Positions 26,901 through 39,000 of a DNA stretch of 64,000 nucleotides are shown in pieces. Source of the DNA: Phalacrocorax aristotelis (Eukaryota > Chordata > Aves > Suliformes > Phalacrocoracidae); assembly GCF_949628215.1 (NCBI RefSeq), contig NC_134283.1, positions 12,337,638-12,401,637 on the forward strand, in the 5' to 3' direction. How positions within the stretch are numbered: position 1 is the first letter of the stretch; every line of letters starts with the position of its first letter. The translations under genes and the position numbers were made by a program. Below the pieces are notes generated by a model. The model was not told the DNA's origin. It saw nothing but the letters and a program-made list of their open reading frames with translations, and ran no database searches.

Positions 26901-29900
26901 CAGAGCTGACATATTACACTCTGGCATGACACACACATCACATCACATTATACAGTCATGGCACCATGTAGCTGGATGTGCCTGTCGAAGCATGACACAT
27001 GACAGAACAGCGTGTCAGGAAATACAAAAGGGCAGTCTTACAAACTGGGGTTAACAGGCAGTGTGGCTTCACTTCACTCAATGTTTTCATCAAAAGCTTT
27101 CACCCAAATCTTTGTGAATAAAGTGCAGACAGCAGTGCCAGCTCACAGGCAAACTGGAAATTTAGGCTCCCCCTAAGCCTACAGTCACTGCTGCAATAAA
27201 CAGCCACTAAACATTTGACTGCCTCTAATATTTTCCACCTTTAGGCAACTGTTCCTGTGATAAAGAAGTCTCCAATATGCACATCTGCCTGCAGTAGTCA
27301 CTTCACTTTTTCCTATTCACAGACAGGGAGAAATGAAAAATTAAATTTGATCAGGTCTGTATGTGAGAGTTTAAGACCCTGAGCTGAAAATCACCAGAGG
27401 CTGTTAGGGTATTCTGGCAAAATATCACTGCATGTTTGCCCTATGCTTATGTGCTGCCCTAGACATGTGCTATTGGCCATGGTTATAGAGGGGCCACTGG
27501 GCTAGATGCATCTTCAGTCTGATTCAACTGGAGTATAGTTATTTTCTTAAGTGACACTTAACATACTCAACTTTATTAAGTCAGCAGCATGGAGTCACCA
27601 TAACTCTGGTAAGTTCTGGATACAATTTCACGGAACAAGCTGGTTACGAGACTTCTGGGCAAATGAATAGTCACAACCGCACAGAAGTTAAAGACCTTCT
27701 GGAGTAATTCCTGCCACTTCGAAAATTCTTTAAAATGTCAGACACTGGCTTTCACCGTTCACATTATTTTCACCATTTCACATTATTTTTATATAAATGC
27801 TAAGCTGTTGAGATGTTACTTCATGTGTTATTCTTCTATAGCACCTTGATAGAATCTCAGCAGCTGATTCTCAAAAACAGTTTAGTTTTGTGCTCTTAAT
27901 TCAGCTATAAATCAATAAAGGGTACAAATTGTAGTGTTTTTGCCAGCTGTCTAAGGTAAAAGATTATTAAAAATACACTTCCCAGGATAACTTAAATTTA
28001 TTACCCTACAGCTTCTTAGAGGTACTGTATATGCTGTGATTAAGTCAAATAAAGTATGCCAGTATATCATCTTTTTCTAGCACTGGTGTACACCTTACAC
28101 ATGCAAGTCAAATATTAAGTGTTCAAATTATGTCAGACACCAAAAGGGAAAACCTGCAGCAGCAGCAGCTGAGAACAAAGCTACAATCTAAGCTGACGCC
28201 TCTTAAAATGTTCCTGGACTTTAAAAGTCACTTGGCTCAATCCAGAGTTCTATAAAGCAGTGTTATTTCAATAGCTTAGTCTCCTATTTAAAAAATAAAT
28301 ATTCTCCTTAGAACACATGTTCCAGTGATGTAGCTGCTATTAGAAAACAAAAGGATACATACTTTATTTATTAATATACAGGCAGTCAGATTCCTTGTTT
28401 CTTTCATTCTCACCTCAGAAAATTTGCCACCACTAGGGTAAAGAATGAAAAGCTGCTAGAACATAAAATTCTTTTCCAATTACATACATAAAAAAATATT
28501 TTATTTATTCATCCAAAGTTAATTTTTAAGGCTTTCAAAAAAGCCTGGAACTATGGTCTTTTCCATTCCAGATGGTGTTTTATTAGACTAATTCAAGACA
28601 AGGCTTTACATTCAACTTGTAACACATGAGAATGCCTCATGAAAACCCTTAAGCAGGTTCAGTCCAGAGCATGGCTATACCTGGTTCACGCTGGAGACAC
28701 TTGACCAAGTTCTTTTGGCATGTATTTTGCATTTATAGTATTTAAACGATACAAGAGCAAGTCAAAGGCAGGCGTCATATAAACAGCCACTGAATACACA
28801 AAGGCAAGATATTTAATTATAAAAACTCTGCCTTTCTAAACTGAGGATCTTTTTGCCAAGAATGAGGCTGCGCTGTACTACTTACATCGGGCTTTGCTTA
28901 CAGACTATGTGTGAACAATCCAGAGCCTCCTCACCTGTTCGTGAATCCATGTCTCTCATATTTTGTCCTTGCCCACACAAGCCAGAAAATTAAGGTAAAC
29001 ATGAGTAATGGTTAAGAAAACACAATGCATTCTAGGAACCATTAGAGAAAATCATGGTTAAATTACCTATGTGTAAGGTCCACAGAGAGGGCCCAAACAG
29101 TTACTGCTCAAGAACTTACATTGTTTACTTCATCCCGAATTTTGAAAGGCAGGCATATTTGCTCTCCCAGCTTCAATAATAAACCAGTATACTTGCTCTT
29201 AGCAATTATATTATTCTTTGGGTCCACCTTAATATGATTTCAGAGATCCATTACAACTCTAAAAATGCTGAACACTGTATGCTCTCTAGATATAAGGACC
29301 AGAGCACAATTAACAATTCTAGGGATTTGCATCTGTCGCATGAATTGGTCAGGGTTGTATGTGAGCTCCTATAATACGCTTTTACAAAAGCATATAGTTT
29401 ATTATACTTACCTGGCAAGGATTCCCTGTCTTTACCAGGTGTTAATTTGTTCCCTTTGAAGGAGGGAACGTGTCATAAGAAATATGGTATGCATACTTTC
29501 TTACAGTTTGTGACCACTTGGTTGGGTTTGGCAACAAAAATATAGCATATTTTACAATTAGAAAGACTTTAAAGTATTTTCTAAATACTTGTCACAAGCT
29601 ACCTATTACACTTACCTTTTCTCAGGCAATATGAAACACATATTGCTATAATAATCACACACCTTCATGTAAAATGTTGCAATACTTTGAAAGATTAAAA
29701 AAGGAAAGGTATCTTGACAGAAAAATACTGGCCTGTAAAAACATGTGTTACATATATTTCTGTAGGTAAACACAAAATAATCTGAATACCTAATAAGCAC
29801 CTTCAATAAAAAGACTAAAACCAGTCCTACATACTAAATTTTCAAGGAACACCCTTACTTAAACCCTTCTGAAGTTTTATTTGGAAGTTGATTTTCTAGT

Positions 29901-30077
29901 CTATCAGTGAGATTAAGTCAGTCAGGCCCCTTTTCCCAGAAACAGTCCAAATGCATCTGCAAATGTTGCCAGCACTGATGAAGAGGCTTAGTACCAGCAC
30001 GGCCTAACTGCAGAAAGACTGAACTTACTGAGAAGAAAAATAAAAACATGGCTTTAATAATATTGATTTTATCCAAA
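23967..30077. other. Intergenic, mostly featureless apart from weak exon-like segments
   Basis: AT-rich DNA without a recognised gene. Besides the segment at 25850-25917, one open minus-strand stretch of 36 codons at 29227-29120 ends in a strong AAT|GTAAGT donor, but it has no family resemblance. A remnant near 25060-25115 (GGGAATTTTGCCATTGACGT) looks like an old sauropsid interspersed repeat. Confidence 0.5.
25850..25917 (-). pseudogene. Exon-like segment ending in CPKC
   Basis: A 68-base minus-strand segment between acceptor TTTTGTGTAG and donor CCAG|GTGGGG reads RDLKTVQPDVTGDLCPKCDP. A GxxCxxC of this form follows the CAP domain in several secreted proteins. It is too short to assign and is listed with the other cysteine-rich segments. 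Confidence 0.25.
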
Positions 30078-30262
30078 AGCTCAAAGTGCTTCATAAAACA
30101 TTAATTAACTCTCCCAGCAACTCTGTGAGATCAGTAAGTATTATTATAATTTTGCAGATGGCAAAAGAGATCAGAAGTTAAGAGCAGTGTGCCCAGAGCC
30201 AAACAGCAGCTGAAGAGCAAAGAGCATGTCTCCTGATGCACAACACCAGCCTGACCAGGCTC
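30078..30262 (+). mobile_element. Ancient MIR/CORE-SINE-like fragment
   Basis: TCAAAGTGCTTCATAAAACA, then AACTCTGTGAGATCAGTAAG, TATTATTATAATTTTGCAGA and AACAGCAGCTGAAGAGCAAA follow the order of the MIR core consensus: lowest-order cells, then CTCTGTGAGGTAGGTA, then TTTTACAGATG, then CACACAGC. The copy is heavily diverged, as expected for an element older than birds. Confidence 0.55.
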
Positions 30263-32929
30263 TCTCTTGCTTGTTGGGAATTAAACAGGTCATGCTTGAT
30301 TATATATGTATTTTCAAACACAAAGTTGCAAATATCAGTAGCATAAGGGCCAGGGGGTCTATGAGCACCACTTGCAGCGTTTTAGAGCAGTTCATGACAT
30401 GATTATATACTGAGTACGACTGCTTTACCTCACTGGTTATTGATGTGATGGTGTAACATTTGGGTGGAGAGTGGGAGAAGGAAGCTTATTCAGATCACAT
30501 TAAAACTGAAAATGCAAATATTTATGCAAAGACAGCTGCTACTACCTGCTACCTGGAAAATCACATATAAGCTTTAATGCAGTTTTAACACTATTGGCAG
30601 ATGTGGAACTACAATCTTATTTTAGCTTTAAGTGGCCTTCATCTGGCCTGTTCCCACATGTAAATGTAAAAGAAAAAAAAAAACAAACCAAAAAACCATA
30701 CACACTCAATATGCACATTTAGCTGAAGTGTTAGTGATTTGCTTAGTACTTTTAAACTACCTTAGAAACCTATCTTTGTAGAATTTCACATGACAAATTA
30801 TACAGAATCTTTCTGGCATGACTAGTATTCTGACATTTTAACAGAGGATTGGTATTTTTTATCACATGTATTAAAACACTTATCACAATCTCATTGATGA
30901 GTAGGTTTCTTGGGTTTCTCGGGTTTTTTGCTCTTGTTCTCAACTTAAGAACTAAATATTACTTGTAACAGAAGAACAGCTGAAGGCCTTAATCCTGCAG
31001 AAACTTTTGTGTGGGAGTAGTTTCACTGTGGTTAGCTGGACTGACTGAATAGACCAGCTGACAACTTCTGCAAGGAAAATGAGTGAGGTGATGTAGTGCT
31101 CAGCCAAAATCAAGACCAATTTCAACAGGCATAGGCACCGCTTCCACTTGTGAACCAGAATCTACACATATTTCCTGTTTGGGGACGCTCAGAAAACTCG
31201 ACCTTCTTGGATACAGTTCAATTTTGCATGGTTTGTAGACAGCACTTACCCTTTTCGTTGTAATTGTACACAAAGGACAAAACGTAGCGCAAAACGTTGG
31301 AAAAAGTGAATGAGGAAGGCAGATGGACTTACACCTTTTTAGGCTGACATTACAGTCTGAAAGTATCCAAAGCCCCTCTGCAAGGAAAAGGCTGGTGGCA
31401 AATCTTGGAAATGAATGAACACTGAGATGTTGTTACTGTCAGCAAAACAGGCACATCTACGTGAATTTCACAATGTGGAATTTCTTATTAATGATGTTAA
31501 CCTAAATAAGAAATACAGCAAATTGTCCAGCACAGCAGGCCCTTCACCCATATCCTCTGGGCAGTCAGTGAAAGCTGAAGGGATTTCCTGAATGCACATT
31601 TAAAACGTGAGTATGAGCCAAAACAAGCAACCTACATGATATATTTATATATCATTGAATATGTGCAAAAAAATAATAATGCCATAGTTCACTGTACTTA
31701 AATATTGGCTTAAAATTTTACCTCCTGCATAAATATGCAGATCATCCTAGAAATCTGTTACAGAAGCCACGGGTCCATGTCTGTGACTAATATATAAAAC
31801 TACGGAGTCACTTAGGGTGCCCATGTTGAAGTACACAGGGACCAGCCCACTCCGGTGCCAGCCTGGCTGGCTCATCATGATATTCCAGCTGATGCATCAA
31901 AAAAGGGTGTTAACAAAGGTCAGAGGAACAGAAATATCCTTGCAAGATTTTTATTTTCAAAATTCTCATTCCCTCCAGAATTCAAACTGCTGCTGGTTGA
32001 AGAACAGCAGGGGACACACCATGACATTCACTACAGCTTCTTTTACCCAAATCTTCCTTAATTTGCACTTTCCAATTGTTTTAAACTCTAGCTCTTTCTG
32101 TTTTCTTTAAGACAATGCCAATCTATGTGAGGTTAATCCCAAAATACTCCTGATTTTTAAAAACATATTGCAACTTGCAAGAAAGGTTTACTTATTTTTA
32201 TCACATATCAAATACTATCTATATTGTATTTTTACAGCAAATACTACTCAAGGAAAGATTCGTGCAGGTAAATGTTATAACCAAAGATGCTCATCCTGGA
32301 CGTTAGACTTATACATTTCATTTGGGGCTACTGACAGCTGCAATCTGGCTGCAGATGAGTCCTGAAAAACCTGACCTTCCAAATATGCCTGTGAATCCAT
32401 TTACTCCCGTCACTGTTGTGAGCCCAGAAAAACCTGCCTGAGGGTATGGCTGCTAGGCTACTTGTATTATTTGTACTAACGGTTTTAAGCCTTTTGTCTT
32501 CAGATCTAAGGATGGTTTCTGCCTTTGTTTACAGTAACAGGAGTCTGGAATCATTTCATGGAACCTAATTCACAAGCCTAAGGGGGCAGGATTTGGCCTT
32601 TGATTTTTAAAGACATGTAGGAAAACCTTCTGTCCCTCTGCTGTGTCACTAATTATATCGAGAAGAGCACAGAGCACTTAGTACAACTTTCGCTTGGAAA
32701 AAGGCAGACTTTATGTAACACAGGCAAATAAGAAGAGGTGAAAGGTAAGTCTCGGTACTGATGGGTGGCAGAAGCCTCAGCATCAGACACCTAGCCAACA
32801 CGCACTCAAACTGTAACGGGGGAAAAAAAAAAGGGGGGCAAGAATAGCTTCGTTAACCCAAGTGAGAGGCTACTGAAGATCCAGAGACAAGAAAAAAAAG
32901 AGGAATTCGAGAGGCGTTTTCTTAGCTGT
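30263..32929. other. Intergenic, no gene supported
   Basis: No coding exon recognised. Traces such as TTAATCCTGCAGAAACTTTT near 30990 and AGGGGGCAGGATTTGGCCTT near 32580 resemble old sauropsid repeats. Two overlapping plus frames near 31817-32110 lack any domain signature. Confidence 0.5.
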
Positions 32930-33166
32930 ATATGAATAAACCCCCCGGGGAGTGGGGATGCAACCACGGCTGTACAGCGGCCAGGGGACTGCCGAGCCCG
33001 GGGCGGACAACGCGTGAATTGCGGCACCTTGACTTTCATGCATATATTTAATGGATGATTTCTTCCCGGTTGCTGCGGAGCAGCCGCCCGGCGCCCCTCC
33101 CGTCGCCGCGGCAGGAGCTGCTCCGTCCCCGTCGCGCCCGGCGGCGGTAAAACAGCGCCTGCGGGC

Positions 33167-33170
33167 AAAA
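33167..33170 (-). terminator. RNA polymerase III terminator (TTTT) of tRNA-Thr
   Basis: Four T on the minus strand, 20 bases downstream of the mature tRNA end. It is the first T4 after the gene. Confidence 0.7.
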
Positions 33171-33189
33171 CACTGGCGATACCCGCGCA

Positions 33190-33262
33190 GGCACCGCTGG
33201 GATTCGAACCCAGGATCTCCTGTTTACTAGACAGGCGCTTTAACCAACTAAGCCACGGCGCC
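33190..33262 (-). tRNA. tRNA-Thr, anticodon AGT
   Basis: A 73-base cloverleaf without intron folds completely. The acceptor stem GGCGCCG pairs with CGGTGCC (one G-U pair), the D arm is GCTT/AAGC, the anticodon arm is CCTGT/ACAGG with loop CTAGTAA (anticodon AGT), and the T arm is CTGGG/CCCAG with TTCGAAT. The internal A box (TGGCTTAGTTGG) and B box (GGTTCGAATCC) are intact. A run of four T on the minus strand at 33170-33167, 20 bases past the gene, can terminate RNA polymerase III. It should decode ACU/ACC threonine codons after A34-to-inosine editing. The gene sits in a CpG island downstream of WDR88. I recall a tRNA-Thr-AGT at the matching place in human 19q13.11. Confidence 0.97.
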
Positions 33263-33560
33263 GGGCGATAAGCGGAGGCTCCGCGCAGCCCCAACACATC
33301 GGCCCGGCGCCGCCTCGCCCGCCTCCCCACCGCCGCCCTCACCCCGCTCCCGGTACCGCCGCCGCAGCCCGGCGGGCTGAGCCCGCTGCCAGCTCAGCTC
33401 CCGGCAAGGCTCAGGCAAGCCGCTGCCGGCCAGGGGGGCGAGCAGCGCCCCGTGCCGCAGCCGTGAACAGCCGGGAAAAGGCCGGCTGCCGCCACTGCTC
33501 TGCCAGACCGGCTTCTCTACGTGGCCGCGCACTGTGCGCACGCGTTGGCGTTTGTTTTGG

Positions 33561-35729
33561 CACAACACGTGTCACGACGGAAGGAAAATACGTAAATGTA
33601 AGCGTTTAAAAAAAAATGCTTGGGCAAGATTGCTTACGGTTAGGCTCCAGTCCTGCCTTACCCCACAGCGTCTCGGTTGCCCAAGGCTCACAGCAGAAGA
33701 TAGTAAGTGAGCATCAGGCCTCAATTACATACTGCAATCACTTATAATGACCCAAAAATTACACTACGATATGCATATGCACACACTGCTCATATGCTTT
33801 ATGATCTGTGTACACACAAAACACTGGAGTGCCTGACCAGACATGCACACGTTTGTATATACTAAATAATCAGAAAAGGGGTTTAGGTAGTTTTGTACAG
33901 AGCTAATTAGAATTCTTCACACAGAATCGATGCTGCCATCAGCCCTTCCCTTGGGGCTGTTTCCTGCACAGGGCAGCAAACGAGGATGTGCCACACCAAG
34001 AAATGGATGGTGTTACCAGGTGGGAATGAGCCGTGAAGGAACGTGGAGCCCAGTCCACAACCCAAGGTTATGGGGAAAGGATCATCCTCATGAATAGACC
34101 TGATTACAGGCCTGGAGTGTAATCAGCATCTGCAAAGCACAGAGCTTGCTCTGGCAATGAAACAGTCTTACAACTGCCTCATCAGGTTTCAACAGGCACT
34201 GAGTGAATTAGTCAAACTACAGGGGTACAAGGGCCAGGAAAAAATGGAGATAAATCTCCATCTTATGAATTCACTGTAATTATCACATTCTCCGCAAAAC
34301 CTATGCTGCATACAAATATGAGCCTGCTGCTGCAGGTGGAATCAGGTCAGGGCTGAAGACATGCTGGCTCATGTGGCACCCAAGCACTGAACAGGTGATG
34401 GTAATGGACAGAAAACAGCAGTAAGTAATGAAACTGACTGATTTTATTAAAACCAGAACGTAAGAATTTATTTTTCCTTGTTTTCCTCAATTTGGGAAGC
34501 AGAAAGAGGATTCATTCAAAAGAAAATTTCCAACCTATTCACATTCTAATGCAAAACAAATTAAGCCTCTATACAGCAACTTTTTTTTCTTATTTCAGTG
34601 GAAAAAAATTGCAGCTTTGATTTTTCCACTGAAAAGGGTAAAGAAAGAAACAAAGAACTCTTTCAATCCTAATATAACATTAAATATTCTAGGACTAATC
34701 TTTTCTAGCATACAGAAATGAGTTCAGTATTATTGACTATATTAAAGCCACATCCATTCAGCTATATACATGCATGTTATGTGATCTGTTTAAAAAAAAA
34801 TGAAAATGCTGTATCTATGCTCCTCTTTTAGCCCTTGTAACAAAACAGTAATATTTAATTAAGGAGTCAAGAGGGGAAAAAAAATGCGGAAAAATAACAC
34901 AGTTTATCACCTGATATCTATTCAAAGCCATAAATTTGTACAGAACGTACTATTCCCAAGAAATTTTTTCATTTAACCTTGATTCAAGTGTAATTGTTGC
35001 TAAACGATTCATATAATTTAAACAAGGGGAAAAAAATCTACCTACTTCAATTTCTTTGTATTCCACAGTTTGACTGCATTCCAGGCTGTTGCATGCCCGG
35101 TTCCAACTACTTTCCCCACTTCTAAAAGTTCCTTTTAGAAAGAAATGTTGAAAACACTACTTTTAGAAATAAAGCTTCCAAACATTTTGAAACACTTCAA
35201 TCTTTTATTAATTGACATTCTCACATGTACTGAATAGATACAATCCTCTCAGGGTTGCTCCTAAAAAAGGGTAGAAAAACCACCATGCTCATTGCTGGGG
35301 GGGAGCCTTTATTACACAGAACTAATTTATGCTGCATCATATCAGATATGAACCACAACTTACTCTCAAAGCCTGAAAGCTCCTTTACAAAACTGTTGTA
35401 ATGGGTACATCAAGAAGTTAGAAAAGAGTTTATGGTCTTATTCCAAAAGCTCTTTCTGATGTCCACTGTTAGCAAAGATTCTTTGCTTGCCACACTAAAG
35501 AATAACGGTTTATCTAAAGAATGGAAGGAAACCTGTCAATAGTTTATATAGCCACATATTTTCTTTAGTAACTTTAACTTGGAACTAGTGTATTATTTTA
35601 AAATTTTCCGAAGGACAAGTAAGTAATTTTATCCTCTAGTACCATGCAGCGTAAGCAAGATTTCTACTCCTGGGGATTTAATTCTTTACCTGATAAGTCA
35701 CAGCTGTTTAATGGATTAGTAGAATGTAT
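33561..35729. other. Between tRNA-Thr and the WDR88 3' end, no gene seen
   Basis: AT-rich sequence with no supported gene. A minus-strand segment at 35131-35042 has a WD-like end but is considered and rejected elsewhere in this report. Confidence 0.6.
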
Positions 35730-35735
35730 TTTATT
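35730..35735 (-). terminator. Likely WDR88 polyadenylation signal AATAAA
   Basis: AATAAA on the minus strand lies about 130 bases past the WDR88 stop, with no coding sequence in between. A plausible signal for a short 3' UTR. Confidence 0.5.
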
Positions 35736-35866
35736 GTTCTTCACACAAAATACTATGGTAGAGCAAGGTTCGAGGAAAGTCTTAGCTTTATATGTGTATT
35801 ACATGAAGATGGACAGACACTGCATTTATACTTAAATTGTTAACATTCCAAGACTGCTAGTTTAAT

Positions 35867-36004
35867 TTAAAGATCAGGAGAAACAGGAGGTGGCAACGGT
35901 AAAGTTTTTCTCACTGGAGAAGACAGGTGGCAGAATACACACTGGGATATCACTTCAGAGTCACTACACTGCAGGCATAAGAAAGTTTTTTCACATTCTT
36001 CACA
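35867..36004 (-). CDS. WDR88: WDR88 exon 11 (terminal, paired CxxC motif)
   Basis: The acceptor is TTACATTAG. It encodes 45 residues beginning CEECEKTFLCLQC, with QCVFCHLSSP in the middle and PPPVSPDL then TAA at the end. Human WDR88 has CERCDRPF and QCVFCR at the same places. The two CxxC pairs suggest a small zinc-binding knuckle; metal binding is inference. Confidence 0.92.
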   Translation of the reverse strand, partial: CEECEKTFLCLQCSDSEVISQCVFCHLSSPVRKTLPLPPPVSPDL

Positions 36005-39000
36005 CTAATGTAAATATAACAAAAATGGTGTTTCAGTTAATCATCTGTGACACATGCATTATTTCACTCATGAAGGTACAGCTCTACATATTTCTAGGCC
36101 TGAGTTTTGAAATGCACTGAGTGCACACAGCTGTGGTCAACTTAACACAGATAGTGCTGCTCAAAATTAATTCCTGTCATGAATGATTTTGAGGTTTTTT
36201 CCCTGAATGAAACTATATTTTATGTGAACTGTCATTTTTTTCAACTAATACGGTATCATACTTTACTTTTTGGGTGCCTTGATGGGTATCCATCTGTTCT
36301 GTCTTAGTGATGATCACTATGTGGTTTGGGGCTTTTTTTTGTTTACTTTTTTTTTACCTGACCATTACCTGACTAAAGGAGAAATGTAGAAAGAAAAATA
36401 AAAAAGAAAAGAAAATTAATGCATAACAATAATTTTAAATTAAATATTAACCCACTGCAGTCAGTACAAAGAAGTTTTTCTGCTGACTACACACTCATTA
36501 AGTTTAATCCACTTCTATCTGTCAACATAACACTGATTCCCAATCCACTACTTGTGAAACTATTTACAAAAAATTTGAGACATTTTTCTAATTGTTTTGT
36601 ACACTTTAAGTATTGCTAAAATGCACACAAAAAAAATCCTTCCCTGTAGCAGTTTTAACCATATTCTCACATTTTTTAAGTTGATACTTTTAGGACTGCA
36701 CACATTTTTACTGCTGGCACATTTATAAAACTTATTTAAAAGCTTTAAAAAGCTGCACGCTGCTTTTGAGTACCTGCCATTCAACAAGAAAGTCTAATAA
36801 ATATATTGTAGAAATAATAGAAAAAGTTCTTTTTCATGCAGTTTCACTTAATGGTTATTGACAAGGAGAAAAATACACACAAGATTTTGCAAAGCCACTA
36901 CCAAAAGCAACTGAGGGGCTGTAATAAAAAGCATGTTTCAATAGCATTAAGCTTCTTAATGTTCTTTCTTAGCATCTGTTTATAATTAATGTTTTAGAAG
37001 TCAGAATACATACAGTCTCTGCTTTAAAAAGACACTCCTCAGAATTCATATAAGCTGATTTATGTCCAGGAGCGCACAAATATTACCTGCCTTGTTTAGT
37101 AACACTCCTATGTAAGCAGCCAATTACTCTGCAGCAGCATCAGGTGTAGAAAACCAAGAGACGTTTATTTTTAAAAGTACATATATGTGGCTGTTTTCTA
37201 AAAACAAAAACATACCTGTATATGAAAACTGGTGTCCTTACCAAAATAAATTTTAAGAACTGTTGTTACTACATCCCAATCCCAAAAAAGGATTTGACAA
37301 TCTTTTCAAGTAGAGAACACACACAGTCAATTTTCAGCCTAGAAATCTAACAGCTTTCCTTTAACATTCAAATCTTCTTTCCAAATAAATTATGAAGTGT
37401 AGTAAAAAACTAAAGTGATAGGACCTGAGCAATTTTGGAGCCTCTTGGTTTTTTCCTTTCTACCACTGAAGGGATATGATCTATTTTTTCAATATTCCAC
37501 AATCCCAGAGTAGAATCCTGAGAAAAAGATGCAATTATTTTGATGTATTTGTATATTACCAGAAGAGTGATTTACATCATCTCCATAAGGATGAAATCTC
37601 ATCTCATCAAATGAACTCTCTCAATATGAGAGCTAAACTCTCTCACCTTTACATATCATGTCTTTGGAAACAATCTTTAGCAATCTTAAAACTGCCTGCA
37701 CATTTTAAAATAACCAAAAATAAACACACTTATCAAATTCTTTTAAAGATTTTCTGTGATTACTTGAGGTAAATACTGGTTACAGCTTAGCACTTTTATG
37801 AACAACTTCATCGTTGTTAAATTTAATTTAAAAAAAAAAAGCTGAAAACAAGGGATGAAATCTTCACATCATTTATAAGTTAGCTCCTGAGAAACCACAT
37901 CAGGAGTTAGTAATTACCTTTGAAGCTGAAAGAATCCATTTCTTGGTTTTGCTAATTGCAACATCTGTCACCCAGTCCCAATGACCCTACAAGTAAAGCA
38001 AAATTTAACTATTAACACAAGGAAGAAAACTTTATTATTTTTATTATCATTTAAAAAACCCCTAATTGTACCATAAATCCATTTTGAAATGCAATGAGAA
38101 AGATCTTATCTAGAGTGCCTCATGTCCGGTCAAGAAAAAAGTGTTGTTATGAAGTTCATACTTTCCTACATATACCTGAAATCAGTGGCTGTTACCACCT
38201 CTAGTAACCAGACCACTAGTTGTAGCACTCAGAAGAGCTACGCAGTTACCATGGGTTTAAGCACCATTTAAGTATAGGTCTTTTCTATTCTTTAAACAGT
38301 TTCATAAAGAATTGTCAAGAGAGAGTTGACTTCTAATACTTTTTACCTAAAAACAAAAACCTAAAGGCAGTTTATCATGTGATAATGGAAGGAAGAGCTG
38401 TGAGAACAGGCGGCAGCTTCCCCCCATTTAAGGGAAGGACAAGGATTCTGAAAGCAGGCCAAGTCAAGCAGCTGTATCAGATATCCTTGTTCTGACAACA
38501 GCAGCACAGCTGATTTGAGTTTAACAGCATTGAGCTGGCGCAAGAGCAGAAACGGGTTAAAATCTAAAACGAATTATTTATTCCAGCTGGGGAGGTTATT
38601 CAAACATGAAAGATATTAACAAAAAATTCCTAGAGTTCAGGAAGGCATGCTGTCATTTTGATAGACAAATGCCCCACCTGAGAAATGTAATAAAAAGATT
38701 AACATATATTTTTCCAGCACAAAGTAGTCATCAAACATGCATACATAAAACATGGGTTTTATAGCAGAATCTTTAAAACATTTTTTTAAATTTATGTACG
38801 AGCCCAGAATATAATTATACCAAGGCACAGATACTAAGCTGGAATTCTCCATAGTTACAAAGATATTAGCATTTAAACAGATGCCTTCTTTTTTATGGGA
38901 AACTGAGTTACTTAAAGTGATTGCTGTGAACTGGGATATTTGCAGTAGCTGTATTATGTAAAGCAGTGATGCTGGTGGAGAATGTGTACTGTTATTGCTC

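Larger units (their letters stand above)
32930..33560. promoter_or_regulatory. CpG island around tRNA-Thr
   Basis: This GC-rich, CpG-dense block stands in AT-rich surroundings. It contains the tRNA but extends several hundred bases beyond it on both sides, more than a single tRNA needs. Minus-strand open frames here (33342-32806 and 33568-33248) resemble no protein and are attributed to low stop-codon density. A GTGAGG donor-like site on the minus strand near 33350 would allow a non-coding first exon. No protein-coding start is recognised. Confidence 0.6.

Noticed and set aside
35042-35131. Minus-strand segment reading GTGHATAWNAVKLWNTKK before a stop, possible extra WD exon of WDR88
   Set aside because: The conserved terminal exon at 36004-35867 already closes the frame with the CxxC tail known from human. 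This segment lies beyond the stop and the polyadenylation signal and lacks the rest of a blade.
37216-37301. Minus-strand segment reading CQILFWDWDVVTTVLK with a strong CAG|GTATGT donor
   Set aside because: Its frame cannot be entered in phase from exon 10, and exon 11 follows exon 10 directly in phase with conserved protein. At most a cryptic alternative exon.
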